Translations under genes and position numbers: made by a program
Notes under the pieces: model-generated
What the model was told of the DNA's origin: nothing
Databases searched by the model: none
The model's input: only the letters and a program-made list of their open reading frames with translations
Assembly (NCBI GenBank): GCA_030435675.1
Contig: CM059624.1
Location: 582,769 to 646,768 of the forward strand
Length of the DNA stretch: 64,000 bases
Source: Steinernema hermaphroditum
Lineage: Eukaryota; Nematoda; Chromadorea; Rhabditida; Steinernematidae
Reading direction: 5' to 3'
Part shown: positions 54,701-64,000 of the stretch, piece by piece
Layout of the letters: each line of letters opens with the position of its first letter
Numbering within the stretch: the stretch's first letter is position 1

Positions 54701-55729
54701 ATGACGTGCTCGGCGATAGTTGTCGGCACCGTGGAAAAGCGAACATCACGCGTACTTCTGTCGTTGAGTTCAAAGGTGTACATCGTTGTCACTGTGACCC
54801 CCGTGGTTCTCGCACTTCTACTTTCGTTCTTTATCGGATTTGGCGCCGATTATGACACTTTGCTTAATTATGAATGGACATGTGGGGTAATGTGCGACTT
54901 TTATGCTCTAATGAGAATGTTACCGTTCCTTCAGAAAGCTCTGCTACCTTCTATATCCAGAATCATTAACTTGCCGAAGGAAAGAACGGTCTGCAATCTG
55001 TTGGTATTGTTTCACGTTGTACTGAGACCGCTCATCACAGCGCATTACTGTGAGTTCTCTTGTTCCTATGCCATTATGTATAGTATGTAATCTGTTGACA
55101 AATCTGAGAGTAAACAGATAATATACTGCAGATAATATATGTCGCCAACCTACTTACACCGCAAAACATCCGATAATATTTCTGCTACTTCTAAAGGCAA
55201 TCCCACTCAGTTCGTTTGCGGAGCTCGCCTTCACCATCGCACTCACAGTGGTTGGTGAACGTGAAAATCCCAGTAAGTTTGATCTCTATGTTCCTCATTT
55301 TCCAAAAATTTAGATCTTCATGTCGTCTTCTTCTGCGGCTTCTGTGTCTCCACCAATCTGTATCTTCTCTTAGTAACAGTCCTCTTTAGATTTAGCCGAC
55401 ATTACAGTATTCACGACAATGTACCGATGACCTAAATTTACAAGAACTTTATATGAGTGTTGTAGGCGCCGCGAAGTTTCAAAATCAAAACATTTCTTGT
55501 TGCCGCCAACTTTCTCCTGCTCCCATCAATCTCGATATTTTTTGTTCTCTATTGGCAATTTTGCGTCAAATTTGGTGAGCTCACTCAAGGCAACTAGTTT
55601 CATCGCTTCTCTTCAGCCTACAACGTATTTGCTCTTCTTGAATACGCAACCGTGTTTACAATGCTGTCCTATCACAGCACGGCATACATGGACATCAATT
55701 TGACTTACAAGCTGATTGCGACAAAATGA
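54701..55729 (+). CDS. PGAP2 (FRAG1/DRAM/Sfk1 family) membrane protein
   Basis: PGAP2 acts in the Golgi on lipid remodelling of GPI anchors (established knowledge). Six exons: 54701-54886, 54935-55049, 55132-55272, 55314-55420, 55466-55574, 55617-55729; 256 aa, close to the human protein. Family-like stretches: LPSISRIINLPKERTVCNLL and VVLRPLITAHY after the first span, and YNVFALLEYATVFTMLSYHS with TAYMDI near the C-terminus. About six hydrophobic segments are visible. If exon 4 is read through instead of spliced at 55420 it stops three codons later, so the splice is needed to reach the conserved C-terminus. The assignment rests on recalled family pattern, not alignment. Confidence 0.87.
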
Positions 55730-56884
55730 CTCATTGTCGACGGTGCTAGTGATATGAAATGATCTCGTTGTTGTAGTTTTAAGGAAGTGCTTTTTGGTAA
55801 AATTATAGAATGTTCACTGTCAAATTGGTAGACGTGGATAAATAGGAGGGCCCATTGGAACTGTGGGCCCATTGGAATTATTGGTATCGATTATAAAGAG
55901 GTGCGTTAGAGTTATATCGCGGTTTATTTAAAAATAGAAAAGCGGCCCCACGATGTATGGGCGTGCACCAATGGGTTGAAGCGGAATGGGTAATTCACAA
56001 CCTTTTCTGTCTGGCGTCTCCCCATATCAGTGATGTCGAACGTGTGCGAAAAACCCATCGAGTCCGAGTCCGGACTCGTTCTTATTTCTTTAACGAATCC
56101 AAGTCCGAAGTCCGGATCAACGAGTCCGGATTCGTTTTCGGACCCGTCGGTATCACGTCCCCATATCATGAAAATGGGGAATCCACAACGGTGCTGTGAT
56201 ATTGCATTTCCGCTGACGCGCGTGGCAACTACATCGCCTATTGCTAAATTTTTAGTCAGCGAAAAGCGTTCGCGCTTTCCCGTAAGATATATGTGCACAG
56301 AAAGTAGCACATGATTCATGTATGTCTGCCGACTCATGTGAACACTGTAAAGGCAACCACAAATTTTGGTATTTTTGTGGTCACAGACATTAAGACATAG
56401 AAAATATTAATTTTTTATCTTTCGTGTACATGTTCCATGCGGACAGTGTTTCAGCTTATTAGTGTCTGAAACACGAAAGTTTATTTTGAATATTTGCCCT
56501 CAATGCGCACTTCTGAAGAAAAACGAGGCTTCCATCCATCAAAGTACATAAATATGTCTCAAATTTACAACTGCAGGGTGTACACAGCGCCTCATCCATC
56601 GATTTCGTTGTCTTTCGCCGTCTGTAGACACAAAATAGTACAGAGCGAAAAAGACCTCTTTAATTTACCACAGTTCGCGCCCGTCGAATGTGGCGCCCTT
56701 TTCAAAGAGTGCACCGGAAGAGTCATCGCGTTCGGCGCATCTTTCAACGAAATATTTCTTATCTCTGTTGCTGTCCGGCGACGCCGCTCGCGTCCGTATT
56801 TATTCAACCTCCGTCGGCAGCACACTTCGCACTTCCGTTGTCTCCATCTTTACTGCTCGGCGTTTCGCGTCCCTCATCCAAGCG
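55730..56884. other. Intergenic, with short repeats
   Basis: Contains the direct repeat GGGCCCATTGGAA (twice, about 55849-55880) and a cluster of CGAGTCCGGA motifs (56058-56150). The long frame 56494-57006 overlaps the transthyretin-like first exon out of frame and shows no domain, so it is not called. Confidence 0.5.
56058..56150. repeat. Cluster of palindromic GAGTCCGGACTC-type motifs
   Basis: GAGTCCGGACTC is a perfect 12 bp palindrome. Variants (GTCCGAAGTCCGGATC, CGAGTCCGGATTCG) follow within 90 bp, giving several overlapping inverted repeats. No function assigned. Confidence 0.5.
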
Positions 56885-57414
56885 ATGCGATGTACTCCAA
56901 TTGTCTTCATCAGTCTATATGTGCTTCTGTGGCCGCACACGATCTCCGCGCATCCAACCCGTATTCAAGGCGTCGCCGTAAAAGGACGGCTCATGTGCGG
57001 CTCTGAACCCCTTGTTGGGGCAAAAGTCAAAATCATTGATGTAGATACAGGTCAGTGCATTTGCTAAGCTTCTTCCGAAACACTTCTCTTTTTAAAGGTA
57101 TGGATCCGGATGATCTCCTTGACGAGGGCTACACCGATTACGATGGTCGCTTTGAGCTCAATGGCGCCACCAGAGAAGCAACAAACATCGACGCCGTTAT
57201 CAAAGTCTACCATGACTGCAATGACGGATCGCGGGTATGACTCTCCTCTCTATCAGCTGGAACGTCAATTTTTGTTTAGCCCTGTCAGAGAAAGGTGCTT
57301 TGGGAAGTACCTGACAAGTACCACCACAATGGTAAAGTGGAACAGTGGTTCGACGTCGGAACTGTTAATATGGAGATTAAGTTCCGGAAAGAAGAACGAG
57401 ACTGTCGCCATTGA
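56885..57414 (+). CDS. Secreted transthyretin-like protein (TTR-52-type family)
   Basis: Transthyretin-like proteins are a large nematode-specific secreted family, abundant in parasite secretions (family knowledge). Exons 56885-57050, 57098-57234 and 57280-57414 give 145 aa, the usual size. A signal peptide (PIVFISLYVLLWPHTISA) is followed by the hallmark GVAVKGRLMCGSEPLVGAKV and then GYTDYDGRFELNG, KVYHDCNDG and VDVGT-like WFDVGTVNMEIKF. Four Cys in the mature part fit the two disulfides seen in the family. AATAAA is at about 57451. I cannot name the individual ttr gene. Confidence 0.95.
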
Positions 57415-57499
57415 ACATAAGCATAATATGTATTGTACATTTTCCCTTTGAAATAAACGTTTAAATATCTTCATTTTTGAAGAATTGTCAAAGGTGCTC

Positions 57500-57660
57500 T
57501 ATAAGCCAAAAATTTCTTTGATGTTTCAAAGATGTCAAAACCAACTCGGAAATGATCCTGAGGAAGTAATCCACCCGTTTCGCAGAACACTTCCCCGAAG
57601 AAAACTGGATCCTGGCCGTCCCACTGATCGAATTCAACAAAGACTGTCTGTTACGATATC
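57500..57660 (+). pseudogene. Possible gene remnant with one in-frame stop
   Basis: One frame reads KDVKTNSEMILRK, then TAA, then RFAEHFPEENWILAVPLIEF followed by a stop. Both halves look protein-like and share a frame, as expected for a decayed exon. No family recognised. Confidence 0.25.
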
Positions 57661-57699
57661 TGTAGTGAACGGTCAGAATTTTCCCTAGTATACATATAT

Positions 57700-58690
57700 T
57701 GCGGGGTCCCGGGGCGGGTTCGGCTCGGCTCAGAGGCTCGGGCTCATTTGGCATCTCTGATTTTAACTTTGGACGTCGTCTGTAGCGATTGTCGCTGGTT
57801 TTCCGGATGAGCGTTAGCACAAAAATGGGATCGTAAGTGTAGACACTTCGGAAAACACATGATAATAGCAAGACTTGGAAACAACTTTCAAAATTTTCTG
57901 TGTTTCATGGTCCTTTTCTCACAATATCCAGTATGATAACAGAAAATGTAGAAGATATACCGATAAACATGCAAAAACGAAGGCGTAAGCCTTAGATACG
58001 AGAAATAAACTCGTAAACTCATGCAAAAACGAATAATAAATCTTTTCGGTTTACATTATGGTAACATTGCATAGAAATCTCAAAAAGGGAATCGATGGAA
58101 TTGTCCCTTGACACGCCTTTCCATACCACTCCCTTGCCATTGCATTCGGGTTTAAACTGTTTTCCACTTTGACGAACCCGTTGGTGGGTGTGTGTGCTTA
58201 CACAAACCATCATTCTTTTCGGCGCAACCTTTGCCGGGTTCTTAGACCCTTTCACCCTCGACTCGCTTCAGTGTAACCTTGACGTTTTCGTTATATATTA
58301 GGAAGGCCTTGTTTTTGCGTTGCTTTCCGGTTTTTGTGCCATAACATCTCTGTCTCTTTAACACCTTAACCTCGTTGAAAAGAGTGCTCATTCATCACAC
58401 AAACCCTTTAATATTCCAACCGATAAACAGGTTAATTTGTGCGTTATTTGCAGCTGTTACACAATGGTAGGCGACCGGGTCTTCCCAAAGCTTCCACCTA
58501 TAGCAATGGCGACAAACACTCATTGTTGAAGTCGTTTGCCATCCTTCAATTTAGCGATCCGGCCTAACTTGTTGCCCAGAACAAAGTTTACGTTTTTCGG
58601 TCCTTATCTTTACCCGCGTTCCCTATGTTTCTTTTTCACTGAAGAGTTTATTACAACGTGGCTCGATAGATCATTTAGTATTGATTTTTT
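57700..58690. other. Intergenic
   Basis: A GC-rich run at 57700-57750 is followed by AT-rich DNA. No gene or convincing exon seen on either strand. Confidence 0.5.
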
Positions 58691-58697
58691 CCAGAGC

Positions 58698-59982
58698 ATG
58701 CGGATTCTTCTTCTGGCCCTGTTAATCCCTGCCACAAGTGCTCTCTTTTGGAACAGCTGGCCCTTTTGCTGCTGTGGAGGGTGTGGTTACTATGGAGGTG
58801 GATATGGTGGATATGGTGGCTACAACTACCAAGCGGCAGCTCCTTCTGTGAGCAATTACCCAGCCTCATATTCACCCATCTCCACTGACGGTTCTCTTCC
58901 CGCTGGTTCGCAGATCATTTGGTACGAAAAACCTATTCCTGTTCAAGTGGACACCACACAGCTCCAACCCATTAGTGAGTATTCTTCTCTTCTATTCATT
59001 CAGGGCATATTTATCAGACATCGCCGGACCTCCTCCTGGCTACAAGAGAACGATTACTCAAACCATCTACCGTAATTACCCCGTTGCCCGGCCCACCCAC
59101 ATCGCCCATCCAATCGAAGTAGTTTACGATCCTATTTACATTCGCAAATAATCCATATGGTCCACTGAAAATTCAATATAAACATGTTTTAGAGCGATGT
59201 GGTAAACGGCTACGAGCCCGCTTACAGCGCATGGAATCCCCAACCCATTCAAGCTGTTTTTAAGAACGGTCCTAGCAGATACGGTAGTGGAGGATACACC
59301 AATAAAGTTCGCAGTCCTCCACATTCCGAACAGACCAGTGGTCTGACAAGCTTTACTAACTGTTGGCTTATCTAATAAATATTTAGGTGACAGGATCGCT
59401 CCACCCCCAGAGAACCCACCTGAAGAGCCGCAGAGCAAGACCGCCGAAACGCCAACGGGTAACGACATAGTGTGATTGCTTTGTTTTGCTGTGTGGTTTG
59501 CTTTTTGAGTGTAGTATACAGATTAAAGCTCATGAAAACAGTTTACTAGGATACACACTGGTCGTGGTTTTAGTGATATTGTTTGACCTAACACAGGAAT
59601 GAACTATCGCAAAGCGAAAGCAGCCTGATCGAATAGACGTTTAGAGAAGGAAATCAACGAATTCCTGGCGGCCACAAAAGAGATGGACAAAATGCAGCAA
59701 ACTCAGAAGAGCGCTTCCGCGCCATCAAAAAAAGTAGCGTCTCCGTTCGATGATATAAAGGAGAGAAAGACGGAACCAAGCGAAATTGAACTTCCTGAGG
59801 AGTTCCTTGCGAAAGCAAGTCGAAAATCAAGTCAAGGAACCGATGAAGCTGTTGAAGCAACAACGGCTGCAGCTGATCTCGAGACAGCGACTGTGGTAGA
59901 GGCGACCACGCCTGTGAATGCAGTGGAACCTCCTCATCTGAAGCACGTAAAAAAGATGAGAGGCTACTATATTCAAGATTAG
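58698..59982 (+). CDS. Secreted Gly/Tyr- and Pro-rich protein
   Basis: I do not recognise a specific family; it is probably a matrix or cuticle-associated secreted protein. Exons 58698-58974, 59018-59118, 59193-59283, 59387-59458 and 59645-59982 join in phase to 292 aa. A signal peptide (RILLLALLIPATSA) is followed by a Cys cluster (CCCGGCG), YGGGYGGYGGY repeats, a Pro/Tyr middle (NIAGPPPGYKRTITQTIY), a Pro/Glu linker (APPPENPPEEPQSKTAE) and a long charged helical C-terminus (EINEFLAATKEMDKMQQ) rich in Ala/Glu. The first donor of exon 2 is ambiguous (59118 or 59121). A TTTTCCAG acceptor lies just before the ATG, fitting trans-splicing. Confidence 0.8.
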
Positions 59983-60110
59983 CATGAATATAAATTATTT
60001 GACGAAAAACCGGCTAGTCAGAAGGACTCATTTAAGGGAAACACATATCGAAGAGAAAGTTATCAAAGGGTACCAAGAAAAGCAGTTTTTCGCAGGAATT
60101 TGTCGGTTAG

Positions 60111-60849
60111 TTAGAATTCGCGTTTTACGGACTTCGTGTCTTCCTGTTGCTTCATGACCAGCTTTAGCATTTCCATTGTCAGTGTAATTTTCGGTTTGCC
60201 ATCTTGTGTTCTCTTCGGAGGTTGTTGAGAGGCCTGAAGTGATACATTATGATTAGTCCGCTGTCCTTTACATTTTGTTGAAGGAATGTTTGATCGAGGG
60301 ATCTTGATTTTCGATGAAAATCAACCGACAATTAGCAAAATTAGCCATCTGGTAGTAATCATTTTGGTAGTAACCACGTGATTGGCAATGTGCTGTCTGT
60401 CATGCCTCAAGTCACTGATGCGATACGTGCTGGGTCATTTTCTGTTTAGGTCAATTGCGTATGGGTTGTTCTTTCAACCGAAGAAACATCACTTTTGGGT
60501 TCCCGCTACTCCAAAGTGGAGCGCTATGGTTGACTGATCGGTTGTAATAAAACACCTTGCTTACCAGCTGTATAGCCTTTTCCACGACGTCCGCAACCAT
60601 TTTCTGTGACGACAGTGAAAACAGCCGAATAATCCTTTCGTCGCTTGAGTCCAAACCTGCTCTATTTACGAAATTCTTCGTTGCCGCGTCAGGTACCACT
60701 GGTTGGTAGCTGCTGAGGCCCTCAACGAAGTCAGAGAGATCTTCCGTGGGATTTTCTTCGGATGTGCCGTCGCGCCTACGTTCAGTGGAGGACGAACTGC
60801 CATAGGAGGGTTGGGGTGTGCTACCGTAGGGCTGTCTGGGATTATGCAT
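60111..60849 (-). CDS. taf-10: TFIID subunit TAF10
   Basis: A histone-fold subunit of TFIID (and, in other animals, SAGA) in RNA polymerase II initiation. Exons 60849-60565 and 60233-60111 give 135 aa. After a Ser/Gly-rich N-terminus the conserved core reads LSDFVEGLSSYQPVVPDAAT, FVNRAGLDSSDERIIRLFSL, SSQKMVADVVEKAIQL. It continues in the second exon with KPKITLTMEMLKLVM, matching the TAF10 histone-fold pattern (VPDAVT..FLNRAGFESSD.RI.RL.SLA.QKF). It ends facing the Gly/Pro-rich gene, 129 bp past that gene's stop, so the two are convergent. Confidence 0.93.
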
Positions 60850-61014
60850 AGTTCCGTGTGTGAACTGCAGTGCTGCACCGCAATTTAAATGAACTTAAAT
60901 CAATTATAGCGATGCATCCGTGCGCAGGGAAGCCACACAACGTGAATTACTTCGACAACTAAGCACAGCCACGATTAGTCAGCCTTTGACCACATATTCG
61001 ACGTAATTACATTT

Positions 61015-61350
61015 ACATTTACTCTTGAATCAGTGGCATTCACCACGCAAGAAATCTCATAATGCACAATTAAGAACAGTAGATCACCGTTGTCGCTATT
61101 TCTCTTCTTTCTTCGATGCAGGACACGACGTCGGAGTTGAAGGCAGCTATCCCATCAGTGTGCGCGGACTTCGAAGCGATGAAGAGGCTGTATCCAGAAG
61201 ATGCGCTGTGGTGGAGCACGATAGGTGACGTGGAATCCCATCTTCGGAGCGGCTGGCGGCGCAGACTTCGAAGTTGGGGCGATTCTTCGGCTTGAGTGAG
61301 CGGCGCGGGTGGTCGGGCGGTGTTGACGGTCTTCTTGGCGAGATACGATT
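61015..61350 (+). repeat. Dispersed repeat family R1, copy 6
   Basis: TCTTGAATCAGTGGC, CCCATCAGTGTGCGCGGA, GAAGCGATGAAGAGGCTG and GTTGACGGTCTTCTTGGCGA match R1 copies at 10.6, 26.6 and 43.1 kb. Confidence 0.75.
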
Positions 61351-61549
61351 ATACAACGTAATTATACACAGATATACAGAAAACCACGCATGAAAACTAA
61401 TTGACAACGAACGTTCATCAGCAATCTCATGACGATAGGGATTTACTGCAGAGAGCGAGCTCCGCCAGTCCAGGACGATCAAGAACAGCTTGAACGATCT
61501 TCTATTTCTCGTCGACTGTGCGTGCTTCGCTTATCATCGGAACGTATAG

Positions 61550-62212
61550 TCGCATTAAAAATTGGGGGCATTTTTTTCGATTTGGTCCCACAACGCCTTT
61601 TTTTGCGCGCGCAACGCCAACATGGCGTGTGGTCTTCCATTTTACAATGGGAAACCGTGGAATTTGCAGATCGTCTGCAAGTTTGCGCACTTTTGACAGG
61701 GATATCACGCGAATCTCAAAATTCTACAAGCAAATCAATATTCCCTGGTTAATTTCGAGCTGATTAAGCCCAAAATTGTCGAAATTGAACGTGTGCACGA
61801 GAAGTGATGTTCTTTTTTATCTCCGGATGCCGCGATAGCAGAGATCAGTCCTTGTTTTTGAGGTTGTTCCTCTCTTTAACTCCATGTCCGCGGGCTCTCT
61901 GGCCAAGAACTGAAAATATATTGTCCGATCAACGGCGAATGTCACCGCCGCAGTTCGTTGCAGGACCGCAATCAGGGACACGATTGAGTCCGTTATAAGG
62001 GGATTTCCGGGTTTCAGACTGAATAAGTGGATTATTTCGAAGACAAAGCCGTTTTTCAAAATTCCGCTTTGATAGAAGTGTTCGCCAATCGCCGAAGAAG
62101 CGTATGCATCGGTTTGCGGCGCATTTTCTACTTTCCTCACAAAGTTATAACGGTTTTGAGGCGCGCATGTTCGTTTTAGCTTATTGTCTCCATCATTTCG
62201 ATGGACCTTTCG
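61550..62212 (-). mobile_element. Left inverted copy of a DDE transposon (internally deleted)
   Basis: This arm is the reverse complement of 62762-63886 over most of its length (for example TGATATCCCTGTC, GCCGTTTTTCAAAATTCCGC, CGGTTTTGAGGCGCGCA). It lacks about 480 bp present in the right arm, including the transposase segment; the break is at about 61905 between CCAAGAACTGAA and TATTGTCCGATC. Confidence 0.85.
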
Positions 62213-62334
62213 CACTACGCACGAATTTGATCAAGCTTTATCAGCCACATAGCCCCAATAACGACAAATGGGACTGACTGACAAGCGCGCGGCAGCACAA
62301 TATGGTCGTCATAGGCCATATCAAAAGCTTAAAT

Positions 62335-62706
62335 TCATTTTCTACTTTCGAGACATGCTTTAAGTAGTTTCGAGCATGATTGCCTGGAAGCAACTCGACA
62401 TGAGCCCGTAGAAGCTCTGTTCAACAGGTTTAGATTAAGAGCTACCTTCTCTAGTTCGTAGATTCGTACAATCTGCGCATCATTGTTTTTCCTTAGCAAT
62501 GATATTTCCTGATGCGCTAACATCAGTTGCTGGTTAGCATCTGCCAAGGCGTTCCTCAGCTCCTCAGTTTCACACTGAGCGTGTCTTCTTGATTCCTCCT
62601 TTTCGGTCGCCCGCTTCCTACTGTATGACTGTCGAGCGAAAGTCAACAGCCTTGCTTTTACACACTTCGACTTTGATAATTTTACCATATCAAGTCGTTT
62701 GGAGTT
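62335..62706 (-). CDS. Coiled-coil protein exon between inverted transposons
   Basis: After an ATTCGCAG acceptor (about 62707) the frame NSKRLDMVKLSKSKC leads into a basic stretch (ARQSYSRKRATEKEESRR) and a clear heptad coiled coil (TEELRNALADANQQLMLAHQ, EISLLRKNNDAQIVRIYELE). A GT donor after YELEK may end the exon at about 62444; otherwise the frame runs to 62335. The pattern resembles the N-terminal coiled coil of shugoshin proteins, but that is a guess from memory. It could equally be part of a compound transposon. The partner exons are not visible. Confidence 0.4.
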   Translation of the reverse strand, partial: NSKRLDMVKLSKSKCVKARLLTFARQSYSRKRATEKEESRRHAQCETEELRNALADANQQLMLAHQEISLLRKNNDAQIVRIYELEKVALNLNLLNRASTGSCRVASRQSCSKLLKACLESRK

Positions 62707-62761
62707 CTGCGAATAACAGAATTAGTAGAAAACAATAAATAAAGCAAGAAACCGCACGATA

Positions 62762-63886
62762 AATCCATCGAACTGATGGAAACAATCAGCGAACACGAAC
62801 GTGCGCGCCTCAAAACCGTTATAACTTTGCGAGGAAAGTAGAACATGCGCCGCAAACCGATGCATACGCTTCTTCGGCGATCGGCGAACACTCCTATCAA
62901 AGCGGAATTTTGAAAAATGGCTTTGTCTTCGAAATAATCCACTTATTCAGTAAGAAACCCGGCAATCCCCTTATAACGGACTCAATCGTGTCCCTGATTG
63001 CGGTCCTGCAACGAACTGCGGCGGTGACATTCGCCGTTGATCGGACAATATAAAGGCTGATCACAGGATTAACCAGAGTTATGCCTGGACTAAAGGCCTG
63101 GAGATCGAAAAACTCGATCAATTATATTGGGCTGGGGGGACGAGATTCTTTCATATCACGGTTCGTCGACGAGAGGTGTAGAGAGTCAGGAGTGGAACTG
63201 TCCTCCGTACCACTGTGATCTCAATCCGATCGAGATGTTATGGGCACATGCCAAAGAGTACACCCGTAAAAAAACGAAACATAAGGACAAAATCCATACT
63301 GTCATGGCTCACATGCGAACAAGTTTTGGAACAACACCGCCCAGTTTTTTTAGAAACATTTTCGAGCACACTAGAAAGGTTGAACAAGCATATCTAGATT
63401 TACATAGCTCCTCTTTCTCCGGTATGGACTACCGTATCCCTGAGTCTGATAGTGATTCTGATCTTTCTGATGAATGATTTGTACTTTGTATCTTGTTCTA
63501 TGTTGTTGATAAACCTTGGTTGCATTCAGTTCTTGGCCAGAAAGCCCGCGGACATGGAGTTAAAGCGAGGAACAACCTCAAAAACAGGGACTGAACTCTG
63601 CTATCGCGGCATCCGGAGATAAAAAAGAACATCACTTCTCGTGCACACGTTCAATTTCGACAATTTTGGGCTTAATCGACTCGAAATTAACCAGGAAATA
63701 TTGATTTGCTTGTAGAATTTTGAGATTCGCGTGATATCCCTGTCAAAAGTGCCCAAACTTGCGGACGATCTGCAAATTCCACGATTTCCCATTGTAAAAT
63801 GGAAGACCACACGCCATGTTGGCGTTGCGCGCGCAAAAAAAGGCGTTGTGGGACCAAATCGAAAAAATGCCACCAATTTTTTAATG
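62762..63886 (+). mobile_element. Right inverted copy of a DDE transposon
   Basis: The longer of two inverted copies separated by about 550 bp. It carries the transposase C-terminal frame at 63127-63477. Sequence common to both arms continues to about 63886. The outer end fades into unique sequence without a clear short terminal repeat, so the boundary is approximate. Confidence 0.85.
63127..63477 (+). pseudogene. DDE-superfamily transposase C-terminal fragment
   Basis: The frame encodes CPPYHCDLNPIEMLWAHAKE, the motif around the last catalytic acidic residue of Tc1/IS630-type DDE endonucleases. A basic stretch and an acidic Ser/Asp tail (ESDSDSDLSDE) follow before the stop. The N-terminal domain and first catalytic Asp are not in frame upstream, so this is a truncated relic. 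Confidence 0.8.
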
Positions 63887-64000
63887 CGAGTATAGCTGAG
63901 TACATCAGATCGTCGTCGTTTAGGAGAAGTTTGTCGCATGACGGATCCACCACTCCTCCGGCGTATGCGAGTGCGACCCTGAAGCAGAAATGATAAACAT

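Noticed and set aside
56494..57006. 170-codon plus-strand frame overlapping the transthyretin-like gene
   Set aside because: It is out of frame with the clear signal peptide and TTL domain and shows no domain of its own.
63601..63953. Minus-strand ~100-codon frames near the right end
   Set aside because: They are repeated, inverted, in the left transposon arm and correspond to transposon sequence, not an independent gene.

Overview
The window looks like nuclear DNA of a clade V (rhabditid/strongylid) nematode, possibly a hookworm-type parasite. Multi-exon genes are split by many 40-60 bp GT-AG introns, and several of the families are nematode-specific: a ground-like domain protein, a transthyretin-like protein and a nematode receptor guanylyl cyclase. 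The intergenic DNA holds decayed mariner, Tc1-type and RTE elements plus many foldback repeats. The species call is inference; I could not search databases. All splice models were built by hand from donor and acceptor sites, reading-frame phase and family motifs. For the main genes the exon lengths sum to a multiple of three.

Layout, left to right. 1-0.8 kb: the end of a mariner-like element. 1.1-4.3 kb (-): an acyl-CoA oxidase ending in the peroxisomal signal SKL. 4.4-5.3 kb: a foldback element with a GC-rich minisatellite, in the acox upstream region. 5.6-8.4 kb: repeats, a deleted mariner, a MITE and one candidate gene. 9.1-10.1 kb (+): a small membrane protein with PPxY motifs. 12-14 kb: weak candidate exons and a dispersed repeat. 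14.2-16.5 kb (+): an MFSD8/CLN7-type transporter. 16.5-26 kb: no gene I can firmly support. 26.1-34.6 kb (+): a complete ALK-type receptor tyrosine kinase (SCD-2-like) with 22 coding exons. 35-41 kb: mostly intergenic, with a weak minus-strand gene end and a near-perfect hairpin. 41.6-42.8 kb (+): a ground-like secreted protein. 43.5-44.5 kb: a complete 915 bp mariner-like element. 44.8-45.0 kb (+): a tiny neuropeptide-type precursor. 45.5-52.6 kb (-): a receptor guanylyl cyclase with 20 exons, whose 2 kb intron contains a complete opposite-strand muscle myosin regulatory light chain gene. 54.7-55.7 kb (+): PGAP2. 56.9-57.4 kb (+): transthyretin-like. 58.7-60.0 kb (+): a secreted Gly/Pro-rich protein. 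60.1-60.8 kb (-): TAF10. 61.5-63.9 kb: two inverted copies of a DDE transposon flanking a coiled-coil ORF.

The genes do not form one pathway. The common themes are sensory or neural signalling (ALK receptor, guanylyl cyclase, neuropeptide precursor), secretion and extracellular matrix (ground-like, transthyretin-like, Gly/Pro-rich), and lipid or membrane housekeeping (acyl-CoA oxidase, PGAP2, MFSD8). The most notable observations are the new-looking neuropeptide precursor, the nested antisense myosin gene, a GC-AG splice donor inside a fresh tandem duplication in the ALK gene, and mariner-ended elements that carry a conserved Cys-containing ORF unlike transposase.
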